Numbered from the stretch's first letter, positions 11,311 to 23,110 are shown. The stretch is 64,000 bases of DNA from Gnetum montanum (GCA_015680685.1 MNCI01014957.1:184784-248783); one strand, 5' to 3'. Numbers and translations: made by a program. The notes: generated by a model from the letters alone, not told the origin.

Positions 11311-11740
11311 TGGTTATGAAAACTGGAAATTCTAATTTTTTCTGCCTATTTTACGGTGAAATATTAAAACAGGTAAAATACTGCCATCAAATTCAACCCT
11401 GCAATTCCAACAGAACATAAACAGTTGCATTTCCAATCATTTACCAGTGGATAGTGGCATTATATTTGACGTTAACTATGACGATGTGGCCCTCGCAGAC
11501 CGTCACTGTAGGCCCCGGGTACATGCCATTCACCGGGTACATGCCATTCACTGTGATCACATCCTGCGTACTACAGTGCCTGGTCACTTTTGTTTCTTCT
11601 GCAACACAGGAAGCATCAACTATCATTACTTGCTCATGAACTTGCTCGCTAGAGAAGAAAAATTAAAAGAATCGGAAATCTATCATCAGAAAAACAGAGT
11701 GGAGGTTATCAACATACCACCCAGGTAATAACACGAGGAG
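11311..11740 (-). repeat. Laccase segment, copy B of the duplicated block
   Basis: Partner of 4768-5193. It starts directly at the Copia-2 LTR end and continues past 11740 into a complete exon 1, which copy A has lost. Confidence 0.8.
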
Positions 11741-11834
11741 TTTTTGCCAACCCCGAGGAACACAGCAAAAACGCTTGCAGCAGGCAGAGTTCCACGAGGA
11801 AACTCCTGCTGAGCTTTCTCCCGTTATTTCTCAT
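11445..11834 (-). pseudogene. Laccase copy B: exons 1 and 2
   Basis: Exon 1 (ATG at 11834, donor GTATGT at 11717) encodes 39 residues with a basic start (MRNNGRKLSR), a hydrophobic core (FLVELCLLQAFLLC) and a small-residue site SSGLA, a convincing signal peptide for a secreted laccase. An in-frame ATG at 11921 would lengthen it. Exon 2 (about 11598-11445) has acceptor TTGCAG and donor G|GTAAATG after IHW, matching the usual laccase border IHW|HG. Compared with copy A, four bases (CTCA) are missing right after the acceptor, which would shift the spliced frame, and an 18-bp tandem duplication repeats NGMYPV/NGMYPG. Downstream exons are cut off by Copia-2. Laccase identity is firm; function is lost. 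Confidence 0.8.
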
Positions 11835-14271
11835 CCCAAATTGCAGATACATCAAAATCTCGGCGAACGAGAAAATCCAGGCTAGAAGCGCGATCCCGGC
11901 TCGTAGACAACCAGAGAGCATTCACTACGTTACTCCAAGTAAGTAGCAGGGCAAGTATCTGGTTTGTGGTGGCAGCACAATCGGCACCTACCCTCTTAAG
12001 CATACTTTAGGCTGTCCCCACAGTCACACAACTCTGGTGCTGGTATCTCTACTGGTTACTGCTGCTATGTGCCATTGGCTGCATAACACGTGGCATGATT
12101 AAATAAATAGCAATGTTGAAGTGATTGCAATGAGACGTTGTAGATTTTTATTTACTAATGCCAAATGGTAGCACGTGGCTCCCATATTTCTTCGGGAACA
12201 GAGAAAAAATGTTTAAAAAGGTAACAATAATAACACTTACGGCACTCCTTATAGCACAAAAATGTTTTTGTAAAAATATTCTTTCATGTTTGTATGCTCT
12301 ACAAATATTCTTTGTTTATGATTAATAAAAATGTTGGGACTGTATGTTTCATTATCATTAATGTCTAAAAGATTACACCAACGATTTATTCTTTAAAACA
12401 ATGTAATCTTTGAGACATTAATGATAATGAAACAAAGGGGCATGAGTTTTCAATCAAATCCAAACTTAATTTATTGACCAAGATTAAAATCAATGGGAGT
12501 ATACATTAATTACTATCAATTTAATGATTTATTCGATGAAATATAAGTGATATGGATATAATACAAGTGGTACCAATATGTTCACATGTGTTGCTAATGA
12601 CACAGATTTTGAGATTGATCTCATGGATTGTAAGTGACACTGGAGTGGTCGTTGAACACGTAGATGATGCAATTGATATAGGTATTGGGGCTTTAGAATT
12701 CTCAAATTTCGAAAAGTTCTCTCAAATCTCAAGAAATTAGCATAAAATTTGTGTTTGAACTCAGTATTTATAATGTTAGGATTTCCTAAATATATTCAAA
12801 GTTTAGTTTAGCTAACTCTTGTCCTACACACATGGTAGTGTGTTGTGTTGTGATAAGATGCTAATCTACAATAATTATTTTCACATAATCCTCGTCATAG
12901 CACACATGAGGAAAAATGCTCTACATTTTTTGCTAATGTACGAACTTAAGATATGGCGGGAACTTCATCCGCAGGAAACTATACTACATACGCAAGAACA
13001 TGTCATTTTTTTCTTTTAGTCTCATAAAACAAAAAGAGCACCTAAAATAGTATCATGGGTTAGTATATGAATACAAACGGAAGTCATTTCATTCAACTAC
13101 ATTACCATTAGTAGTAATAGTTTGTAGGGCATGCAACATATTTTCTAGGGAGCTACCTTTTTACCATAGCCCCAACTTCTATAAATCAAAAAAGTTAGGA
13201 GAAAGGAGTAGTTGATATCCTAAGAAAGTGTGAGGTTGGATATAGAAAAGTTGTAAACAACTTACAAATTTGAATCAAGGTCAATAACATAAGATTGCAT
13301 TAAATCTAAAGTTTCATCAATGTTATCTTAAGTTGAATTCAAAAAATTTCAAGTTGTTTTACTTTGCTTACAACACCACATCCCTATGCAAGTTGTTCTT
13401 ATAATATACTCATCATTTTGGATTTTCTTATAATATACGCTTCATTAAGGTGAATTCTATTTCTAAATTTTTTCATTATATATGTTTTGGCCTAAACATT
13501 TTGAATACTTATGGCTTAAAAATTATTTAGATGTAAAATTATATTTAGTATATTTATCATGTTTAGTTTATTTGCGGGAAAATGGATGGATTGCTTTCTA
13601 TGATATGGATAAATTTATTAAGAGAATTCTCAACCACCAATTTTGTTACCTCAATGTATGAATTATAGTTTCAAGTATACTTCATGTTTGTTACTTTATA
13701 TGAAAGTTAGATTTTATCACAATCAAATAGGAAATGGTGAAAATTTCCATGACAAAATATCTTTTGGAATATTGTTCAAAATGAAATATAGAAATTAGAT
13801 GAATCAAGGTTGAACAAGTTATACATGATGCATTATAGAATGATATATGCTATATATTAGATATTATTAAATGAAATACAACCATATTTATGTAGTAGTG
13901 AAGCATTACAGTATGTTTGAGAGTCATTACAGCTGGAAAAAGCACTTTGTTTAATTTTGCATTATCTTGGTCATAAAATCTCAACATGTACAATGGCTAA
14001 ATTATATTGTTTGGGGGAATCAACTATGTATAAATATGTTTGGTTAATGATTAATATAATTGCAAATCATTTGCAAAACAAGTACATAATAATATCATTT
14101 GCTAAATGACTATACAAAATTTTAAGTAATTTTAATCACTTACATTTTTACCAATGATTTGTGGACAATGTATGATACACATGTAAATCTAGCTCATGAT
14201 ACACAAATCTAGCTCATGCCCTTGATTCAAACCATAATCCAATAAGCTATCATAATTGAATCACTGTGATA
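11835..14271. other. Intergenic DNA upstream of laccase copy B
   Basis: No gene is recognised. It would include the laccase promoter, but I see no convincing TATA box placed before 11834. It contains a 31-bp inverted repeat (12346-12433) and, near 14186, a short tandem copy of ATGATACAC...AATCTAGCTC. The rest is AT-rich with stops in all frames. Confidence 0.4.
12346..12433. repeat. 31-bp inverted repeat with a 26-nt loop
   Basis: The arm at 12346-12376 begins GTTTCATTATCATTAATGTC. The arm at 12403-12433 is its reverse complement with a single mismatch. A transcript of either strand would form a near-perfect 31-bp hairpin. It could be a small foldback element or a microRNA-like precursor. 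No flanking target duplication is evident, so neither reading is proven. Confidence 0.75.
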
Positions 14272-14727
14272 GTGTTTTATTACAAGCCATATGTAATTCA
14301 GAAAAAGTTTTTCGGAATGTATGTGTAAATACACTAGGTGGAATGCATGATGCAAGCTATTGGAACGAATCTGCAATTAAAAAAATATATGCAATAAAGG
14401 AAAGTATTAAATTCTTCTACATTTAATTTTGAAGGAACTACTATTTATCCTATTTTGATTATTAATTCTACATATCTTATTTCTTCAAAAGTGTTGAAAT
14501 CACATAGAAATATTAATTCAGAAGATCGAAAATAGTTTGATAAGTTTTTATTAAGAGGAAGAGTAAAAATAGAACATGCTTTTACTTTATTAAAGGAAAG
14601 ATGGAGTGCTTTACAATCTATCAAAATGAAGTTATATAAAGTTCCCTAGTTGATTATGGCATGTTGTGCGCTTCATAATTTTCTTGAACATTATTATGAA
14701 TTAGAGCAAGACCTTGGAGAGATTTAG
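14272..14727 (+). pseudogene. PIF/Harbinger-type DDE transposase, C-terminal remnant
   Basis: The first frame reads LLQAICNSEKVFRNVCVN, then GGMHDASYWNESAI, matching the family block LLQAVCD..K.FTDVYVG.PGS.HDARV. After a frameshift near 14395 the second frame gives INSEDRK, a stop, then KIEHAFTLLKERWSAL, a stop, and ACCALHNFLE. These match the DDE_Tnp_4 signatures ..IVIERAFG.LK.RWR.L and .ACC.LHN... . The GGMHDA aspartate and the IEHAF glutamate correspond to catalytic positions. No terminal inverted repeats or 3-bp target duplication could be located, so element limits are unknown. The motif order and strand agree, so chance similarity is unlikely. Confidence 0.7.
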
Positions 14728-15417
14728 TCAAATTCAACTAGAGCTTTAAGATCTTGGACTAAAAAAAAAAGAAATGGGAAAAAGTATAAGAGATATTCTA
14801 TTCCGTGAATGAAAAAAATAGAGTAATTTAATTACCCAACGAATGTGAGTGATTTAGGTTTTATTATTAATTTTAATATATTTTTTAACATAATATTTTT
14901 ACTATTATTTTTGTCATTGCAAGGACTAATATTCACTGCAAGGGATTTGAAAAAGTGAAATCTAAATACTATTATGATAATCATCTATCCTTGTTACTTA
15001 AATCATAATCTAGTATCTCTTGAACTTATTTGATATTTCTTCAACTTATTTTTTTTACATTTATGTAAAAATTTTAAATCAAATTAGTTTTAGTTTCAAT
15101 AGAATGACTTTTGAGTTCAATTACATGTTTTCGAAGTTAACAAAACAATGCAATATTGATCATGGATTGAAATTGTATTTGAATTGAAACTGAAGTTAAG
15201 ATGGTATTTCATAGGATTAGCATTTTTCATACATCTCCAAATAGAATACTTCTCATACATTAACTATTTCAAAAAACATTGATGATAAGCATTTTTTCCT
15301 TGTGGTTTTCTGGTTATTAGCCTTTTAGTTTGGTCTTTTTAAAGAAAGATGAACAGTGTAATATCAACATCCATTTTTACTATTATTTCATTGCCATTTG
15401 TGAAATTATTGATGACA
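14728..15417. other. AT-rich spacer, nothing recognised
   Basis: It contains A- and T-rich runs and stops in all frames. Part may be the 3' side of the transposon at 14272-14727. Confidence 0.4.
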
Positions 15418-15835
15418 AAATTACACATAGCCACTCAAAATTTTAGTGAAACTAATCGTAATTGACCAAGAGAGGTATAAATAATCCTATCATAGAGAAT
15501 CAAGTCATGGTCAAAGACTAGCTATTAGGGTGTTTTTACCTTTTGATGAAACAATTTTGAGCCTTGGGCATCCTCTATGATTTTAGAGACATAGTTATGT
15601 CATACATAAACAATGGTCCTCTTCACTACCTTCTTGATGATCAAAATGGAGGGTGCCTACATTCACTATCCCTAAAGTTGAGGCATAACATTTTGAAAGG
15701 GCTACCAAGTGCACTTAGCTATTTTCACCATGATTATAGTCCCCAAATAATTCATTGTGATAATTAAGCCACAAAATGTGCTACTAGATAAGGATATGAT
15801 AGTAAAGCTTTAAGATTTTAGCATAGCCCATTTCA
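15418..15835 (+). pseudogene. Receptor-like protein kinase, kinase-domain remnant
   Basis: The segment carries pieces of a plant receptor-kinase domain in the right order: ATQNFSETN before the glycine loop (family ATNNFSE.N.IG.G.FG.VYKG), then VMSYINNGPLHYLLDD (family YEYM.NGSL...L), LRHNILKGLPSALSYFHHD (family ...IA.G.A..L.YLHHD), IIHCDN, and in a shifted frame KPQNVLLDKDMIVKL followed by DFSIA (family HCDIKP.NVLLD...AKL.DFGIA). The HCD form instead of HRD indicates a non-RD-type kinase. Several stops before 15560, a frameshift near 15767 and a stop before DFSIA show a pseudogene. The extracellular, transmembrane and C-lobe parts are missing. Confidence 0.75.
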
Positions 15836-18800
15836 TACCAACTTCATAATTACATTAGCAGTCACATCTTTATCAACATATGCATGATGATTAAACTCAT
15901 TCAGCTTTATATAGAGTGCCTACACATACAAAACATGGAATTATATCTATATGTTTTCTATTTATAATAAAGCATCATCCAATAATGTATGTATATCATC
16001 TAGAACCTAGAATGATCATGAAGGCATGATTTCTAGATCCTAGAAAAGATCCTTAGTCCTCTTAGTCAAATATGAATTTCCTATTAATTGAACAGTGTCT
16101 TCTTTATGATATATAAGACTGAGGAAATATTTTTGACAAAAGTGATTTCTCTCAATCTATTTGTTTCCCCATGCAAAAGGCTTCCTTAGTCAAGTTCAAA
16201 ATCGGCAATTTTTCGAATGATATTTCTTCAGTTACATGACATGTATCCTGTTGAATTTCAATTAGTTTAAAATTTTTTGCAAGAGATATTGGACGAAGTT
16301 CATCGATAAGAACTGATGCACTTCCCAAAAGGGCAAGTTATTGAGACTTTGTTTTTACTTTGATAAAATTTGTATTATCTCGATAGTATAAATTTCCATC
16401 ATCCTCACAGGGGCATGGTATGGCTTTGATACATGAATTAATGAAGCAATTCAAAAGATAAGCCAATCCATCGAAAATGCATTTTCCAAAGTAAAAGCAT
16501 ATAAATTATGTCATGCATTTCACAAATTATTGAATTGAATTCAATAATTAACATCCTTGAACAATTTTGATCTAATTTTCCTTTCAAAAATCTTTGAAAT
16601 TCAAGACATTCAAAAATGAGATTTCTAATTAGCAATAAAAGAGGCATAATGTTATAGTAAATGATACTATTCACCCCAACAGTGGCAATAGCTTTATTGG
16701 GTTTACCTACCAAAATTCTAACATTATAATCAATATAAATCCAAGGATGATTACACTTCATACATTTTTTTGTATTTGATTTGAATTAAATTAGTTTGAG
16801 CTTTAGTTTGATTTGTGCTTCTCTTTAAAACATAAAATATTAAATAAGAAATTAAGAATTAAAGTCAAAGCTAAGCAATCCCATAAGAAAAGAATTAAAT
16901 ACATATCAAATCTTAGTAGAATAAGTAGGCATGGGTTCTAAATATTAGGTTTTATAAAAGCACTAAATACATGTAATCAATACAAATAGTCAACCATTAC
17001 TACTTTGGTTACAAGAACACTTGATTATATAAAACTGAATATGAAAATCATAAATATTTTAAATCAAAATAAATTTTTTTCCACATCCATCCTTTACTTT
17101 ACAAATAGTATCAATTCTAGTTCATGTGTTAGTAATCCTATTTTGTAACAAGCCTTCCATGAACATTATATAGAGTGGAATTTCTTTTAAAACTAATCTT
17201 TGAATGTTTCTCCTATAAGTATTTTTGGAAAATATTATATACTTTCTTTTCCATCCAACCAAAAAATAATCTCCAAAATGGATAACATCTTCACTTTCTG
17301 TTTTATCCAACCAAAAAAACTATCTTCAAAAATTGCCAATATCCTTACATAACAACTATAAGAACAAATAAAAACCAAGTTTATTTAGAAAGTTAAACAT
17401 ATAATATTATTATATCATTTATAAATAATGTTAACTTTATTTAACTTAAATATATTACCTTTTAATCTTTTGACTTTGGAGCAAACAACTGTGCAATTTG
17501 AAGTTGCATATCAATCAATCCATCCATCTATGTCATTTGATTTATTTTAACTTTCTTAAAGGTACTTGTAAATGATCTCATGCTTTCTCCAATACTGTCA
17601 ACAATAGAATCAACTTTAGCTTTCTATTTTTTATTTTTTTTGCCCCTCCACCCTAGCATAGTTTTGAGCTTTTATTTTTGTTTGTATGGACAATGGAAGA
17701 ACTTTATTCTTTAAACTCACATTTCTTACAATAATTCAAACCTTCTCTTATATTATTTTCTACTATTTCTAGTTTTCAATTAATATTGTCAAATGCATTT
17801 CAATTCATTCCATCATATCCTCCTATGATACCTGCAATTTTATGAGATGTTCCAATAACATAGTTTATATCTTCAAAATTCAACTAGTGACTTGGTTAGG
17901 CTCCACTTGTGTTCTCTCTCATATTTTCTTTCTCAAATTTTTTATTAAGTCCATATCATTTATATCTACACTATTTTCCTATGAAGTGTGACTTGCATTT
18001 TTTGTTAATATCTATAGCTAACTAATCCTAATGCTTTTGCCCCAAATTTTCATGATTGAGTTGGAGATAAATTTCTTCATGAACTTGAATAAGAGAGATA
18101 ATTCATGCATGAGGCCAACACTATGATTTATCTATGCAACTATTCATTGAACTAATAATTTGTATTTCATTACTCATCTCCTATGTATGCTCACTATCAT
18201 CTGGATTCAAATCCCATGTATAAGTAAAGATGTAAATATAAGAATAGAATAGAGAAACATAGCACATGCAAGGTGAATCTTTTTCAACTATAAAAAATGC
18301 AATAAAAATAATTCTTATAGGAATAATTATTATGGATTAAAAACACAATATTACTTACTTTCAACGGAAATGTCAATGTTGGTGCAATAAGAGTTCACTA
18401 CTTCTACACTCCCTTGTTTTTTCTTTGAAATTCCTTCAAGAATTTTATAATAATATTCTTTAATTAGAGAAAATTATGAGTCTTGTTGGAAATAAAATGT
18501 TTGATACATCTTTGACCCTAAAGTCCCAACTAGGCAATCTACTTTTTCATGGTTTTATATTAAAAGTGCATCTGAAAATAATAAGCAATGTAAGTGTAGA
18601 GATGAATATAAAATATTGTGCAAGGTAAAATTATAAAGAAAACCCCACCAAATTAACATTAATTTGCTCACCAAAGTATGTTGGAAGTAGTTGTCAAGTT
18701 CTACATTAATGCACTATTGTGTGCTATTACACTAGTTGAATTTTTTAGTGTGCGATTGATAATAGCACTATTCATTGCATAATAGCAAAAAATAATTACA

Positions 18801-19117
18801 CAATGTTATCATGTGCACATGTCATTAGAGTTTAGTTCTATCAACTAGAAGTGCATGCTAGATGCAAGTGACACTGATGATGTAAATAGGTTATGTTGCA
18901 ACACTAACACTACATCCACATCACCTACATCAGTATGAGTTAATGGTCTTTACTTTGAATTATGAATTTAGGAGCCCAAGGATTGCAATCAATGCCTAAA
19001 TTGATGTCAAAGTTACTAAGATGATATGAGTGGACATTGGGTTCAAAATTTCATCCAAAGTTGGATTTTTACATGATGATGCTCAAATGATGCTAACACT
19101 ACATCAATGCACCCAAC
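15836..19117. other. Long AT-rich intergenic stretch
   Basis: No gene can be supported. Scattered open frames under 110 codons (for example minus 16761-16438) lack recognisable motifs. The minus strand at 18230-17460 has a weakly protein-like, heavily broken frame I cannot name. The end (18840-19117) is the insertion site of Gypsy-A and shares short phrases such as TGATGCTAA..TACATCA with the DNA right of it near 35740. Confidence 0.4.
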
Positions 19118-19122
19118 GTCAC

Positions 19123-19990
19123 TAGTGTAGGGACATCTCATCCAAGCCCTTTTTGATATTCCTACTAGCAAAAGAATTAAGGTTTTAGACAACTATGAGA
19201 TGTCCTAAATATTTAAGAGACATCTTACCCAAGAGCTAGGCATTAATAGAAGATGTATTTGACTCCGATGAGACATCTTATTTGAGACTTAGCACTAGAC
19301 ATAAGACGTCTTGTCTTTGTAGTAGATGTCTTATCTTAATGGAAGATGTCTCATCTTGGAAGGAGACATCTCTAGGGGGACATCTTGCCTATAAGAGCAA
19401 CATCTTGTCTCTAGTATAGGCATCTTTTACCTTATGTAGATGCCTTGCCTACATGATGAGTTTTCCAAAGATATATTTCTCAGACCTATAGATATCTTGT
19501 CCATGATAGAAACTTTTCAAGATGGTTTGTTCAAGGTGGAAAACAATCAAGAATATTCGAGTTTGATTTACAAAAGAATTCTCTAATGTATTAGCTTAGC
19601 TTTTGATAAAATATGTCTATGTTACATGTTCTTTTGATGGAAGTTAAAAAATAGATTGCATGAGAGTCTATTTGCATCTTGATGGTTGGTCAAGCATGTG
19701 GATTTGACCATGGTATTCAATTTTGACTTTGTGTATGTAGGGAGAGATCCATCTCGATTGTAACTTACATTGAGGTTGATCGTATGTGATTGTAGAGCCT
19801 CATGCTCTATAATAATGTTGAGTATATTATGTGTTCTATGGGATTGTGGCTCCATTGATTTTGTAATCTTCTTTAAGAATTAATAAAAGATAGCTGGTTT
19901 TCTTATTTTCTAGAAAATTAATTGTGTTGCAGACAATATGGAATTACTATGTTTTTAAAGGGTTAAATAAATCAAAGTGATCCTACTCTA
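19123..19990 (+). repeat. Gypsy-A 5' LTR
   Basis: It aligns along its length with 32826-35572 once the insert there is removed, sharing the GTGTAGG start, repeated GAGACATCTTGTCT phrases, the block CCTCATGCTCTATAAT and the GGGTTAAA...GCTCTA end. A motif of about 20 bp related to (G)AGATGTCTTATC and its complement GACATCTTGTC recurs many times at 19190-19440, giving the promoter part dense short inverted repeats. Confidence 0.85.
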
Positions 19991-19994
19991 AGAT

Positions 19995-20010
19995 TGGTAT
20001 TAAACCTTAG
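19995..20010 (+). promoter_or_regulatory. Gypsy-A primer binding site (degenerate)
   Basis: TGGTATTAAACCTTAG begins four bases inside the 5' LTR end. It resembles the tRNA-iMet site TGGTATCAGAGC with several changes. Confidence 0.55.
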
Positions 20011-20050
20011 GATTTTGAAATTTGGTTACAGATTTTTATACCTATTTCAT

Positions 20051-22450
20051 ATGGCTCTTAAGAAGAAAGATGTTCAAGCTATAAATTGAGATATGTAGAG
20101 TATGAAATTTGCTTTGCAACTGCTTATTAATCAATTAGATGAAATCAATGGTAAGGTGGATAAAAATGTAGGTACTAGCCATATTCCATCACATGGTGAG
20201 AGAAGATGAGGAGGAAGACCATTCTTGCTAAGGAAGTGTGAGAATCCATTAGCTAGTGTTCCAAGTGACAAGAATTTAAGTCCTTATATTATAATTCCAA
20301 GGTATTCATCTAGGACACCTACTGTTAGAGTATAGTCCTAAGTTAACATACAATCACTAGTTTCATAACTTAATCCATCAACAATTACGAATGGTTATAA
20401 TGCTTTACTGAAGAGTCATAACTCCTTACAAAGGATAAAAGACTATAAGTTCTCATTTTGTAATATAAGGATAAAAAGAAAGAATAGATAAGTAGATCAA
20501 CTAGAATAAAATGAATAACTATGGAACAAGAAAGGAATAATAATGAACAATAATGTTCATAATATAAATAGATTATGAACTGAAATGATTCCTAAAATTA
20601 TAAAAGACCAAATAGGAACATGCAACAATAATGAATAATGTTATGAAGAATAAGATTCATAACAAGAAACCAAGCTTCAAAACTAAAAGGTGAAAGAAGG
20701 GACTTTAATGAAAGAAGTCACAAAGGATCCACTTTTCTAAATAGAATAAGAAGATCCAAAGGTAATCCATTTGTAATCTAGTCTAGTTTCCTAAAAAGGA
20801 AAGGAAGATCTTCTAGAAGGTTGTAAAAGATAAAGAAGATGACTACGAAGAAGGGATAAGCTATGATTAATGTAGTAGTCCATAATAAGTCAAGCTATGG
20901 ATCATTGAGGAAACCAAGAAGGCCCAACCTGCTTGAGATTGACCAATAAAAAAACTTCCCACCAAACTTGTCATAAGAAATAGACAAAGGCACGCATTGT
21001 AAGGATGTATCCAAGAAGAAGAAAAGAATTACGAAGAAATATTTTCTAAAGTCCAATGAAATTAAGTTAGTGATAACTTAATGAAGTATGAGAGAATTTT
21101 GTAAAGTTAAGTTTTAGGAAGAACTTAATGAAGTATAGTGGATCAAGTTCAAATATAAGAGTTCATAGTACAATATAAGTTTTGAACTATAATCATAAGT
21201 ATCTTGTAATCTTAGAGTGAAGAAGTGATTATGAACCAAAAGAAGATGCACCACCAGAGAGAGAGCAACATCACTGAAACACAAAAAGTTCTTAGCAAGG
21301 TAAAATTTGGAAACATAACAAGCTAAAAGATGATGTTACAAATTACCAAAATAAGGAATGAAAGTCAAGTTATTGAATTAGTACAATATAACTCTATTTT
21401 TCATAAGAAGATTTGTAAACAACCATATCAATAAGACTTACAATACTTAGAACTCCCAAGAATTACAAAAGAATAGTAATCATTATGAAGATAGCTATGA
21501 TCTTATATCTCCATGATATTGATATTAATATCAATTAAGACTAAGTAAATTTCCCTATAAAAGATCTTAAGGCATTACAAATGTTAACATCTATCTCTTC
21601 TCATGAAAAATTAGATGATGAAGATGAAGCAAGACTTTCCAAAGCTTTTAGAAATGTTGCAAGACTTCCTTATGTAGAATTGAAGACTTTTAATAATATA
21701 GATGGGACTAATGTTTGTATTCACTGAAGGCACTTGACTACAATTTTAACCTTGTGGAGTTACTAAATCATTTTAGGATACCAATCGATAAATCTAAATT
21801 AGAAGGAATGTCTTCAACTTGGTGGGGAAAAAGAATCTAAAAGCTATGGAAGAAATCATGGGCAACCTATTAGGGATTTTTCTTTGATGAAGTACCAATT
21901 GAAATAAAAATTTGAATAGTCTAGGTAGAGAAAATATATTATCATAAAGCTCAAATTTCTTCAACATGAAGACAAGCATGTAAAGGAATTATATATTTAA
22001 TTTTTTGATCTTTTCCATAGGCTAAAGTTAATTGAGAAGAGTATGAGCATGCCTCAATATTTCTTGTAGGTCTCAAGAAGGCTTATCAATAGGAGTTGAC
22101 ATTTTATGAGCCTCAAACCTTAGATGAGGCTTATGATTTAGCACTCAAGATAAAGATGAAACTTAGTGGATTTGGGAGTAGAATCAAACAATCTTTAAAG
22201 AAAAAGAACAAGGGATTCAAGTTAGATAAGGGATCTAAAATCAAAAGTTGAAGATAAAGAGAACCCTGAAAAGAAGCAAGAGAAGAGTAATGAGGAGGGC
22301 AATGCCAAGGACTACGGAAAAGAAGCCAAGGGTCAAGATCATAAGTTATCCAAGATTCAATGCTTTAAATGTGGAGACTGGGGACACAAACAATGGAAAT
22401 GTTCACTTCACAAAGCAACCAAGAGTAATAATGTACAAACCTTGAAGATG
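20051..22450 (+). pseudogene. Gypsy-A gag (degenerate)
   Basis: The first ATG reads MALKKKDVQAIN and then a stop. A Gag body resumes near 21600 with DDEDEARLSKAFRNVARLPY, the same domain as at 60727 in another copy (DDEEEVRLERAFKNALKLPY). It continues brokenly to a zinc knuckle CFKCGDWGHKQWKC at 22361-22402, an intact CX2CX4HX4C nucleic-acid-binding motif. Stops are frequent. The stretch 20330-21560 between the N-terminus and the Gag body does not look like Gag and may be an insertion. Confidence 0.7.
20330..21560. other. Unassigned, purine-rich segment within Gypsy-A gag
   Basis: The plus strand is rich in A and G (repeated GAAGAA and AAGGA phrases) and has no readable protein. It begins at TGTTAGAGTATAG after ACACCTAC and ends before the Gag body. 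It could be another inserted LTR-like sequence, but I found no matching direct repeat, so the limits are only where Gag similarity stops and resumes. Confidence 0.35.
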
Positions 22451-22599
22451 GAAAAGTTATCAAGTTAAGCTCTTCAAAGAGGTAATTCTAATGCTCCAAA
22501 AATTGAGAAATTTTTTAAATTAAATTCATGTACATTTATGAAAAATTTGAATAAAGGAGACCATCTAGTAATAAAATTATTATTTAGGATAGGGATAGA

Positions 22600-23110
22600 T
22601 GTTTGATGAGTGGGAAATGGATTCATATTTTGATTCATGGGGAACCCTAAGAAAATATTATTTCCTCTAAGGAAATTGCTAAGTTGGGTCTACTGACATA
22701 TCCTCATCCTAGATCCTATAGGGTTCATTGATTATCTAAAGGCTTCTCTTAAGAGATAAAGGAACAATGTGTTTGAAGTCCAAAATTAGGATTTATCATG
22801 ATGTTATTTCCTTTAAGGAAATTTCTAAGTTAGGTTAAATGACATATCCTCATCCTAGATCCTACAATGTGTATTGATTATTTAAAGATTTCTATTAAGA
22901 GATGAAGGAACAATGCATTTTGAAGTTCATAATTGAGATTTATCATGATGTTAAGAAATGTGATGTGTTGAAAATTATTTGTGCTAATGTAATTCTTAAA
23001 AGGCCTTGGAATATTAGTAATGGTGCTTAATTTGATAGGGCAAGAAATGTGTGGATTGTAGCAAGAGAAGATGGAATCCATGAGTTGATTCCTATGTTTA
23101 CTAAATAAGT
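22600..23110 (+). pseudogene. Gypsy-A retropepsin-like protease with an internal duplication
   Basis: The family protease/RT-linker pattern is visible: KLG, TYPHPRSY, EQC, IYHDV, then KRPWNISNGA near 23000, matching the chromovirus block CD..PM..CH.LLGRPW. A 146-bp tandem duplication (22658-22803 and 22804-22950) repeats the SKEI.KLG..TYPHPRSY...EI.EQC segment. Multiple stops; not functional. Confidence 0.65.
22658..22950 (+). repeat. 146-bp tandem duplication
   Basis: TTATTTCCTCTAAGGAAATT at 22658 recurs as TTATTTCCTTTAAGGAAATT at 22804, and the following sequence matches for about 146 bp with scattered changes. The duplication lies inside the protease region of Gypsy-A. Confidence 0.75.

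Noticed and set aside
12529-12740. Overlapping plus and minus frames of 62-67 codons
   Set aside because: No motif on either strand; typical chance frames.
17460-18230. Minus-strand frame that might be the Myb-like partner protein of a PIF/Harbinger element
   Set aside because: Only loose residue resemblance over many stops; no helix-turn-helix motif can be pointed to, and the link to the transposase at 14272 is positional only.
19190-19440. Dense GACATCTTGTC/GATGTC repeats resembling a CRISPR-like or satellite array
   Set aside because: The units are irregular in spacing and sequence and lie inside a retrotransposon LTR; the same region recurs in the partner LTR near 34860.
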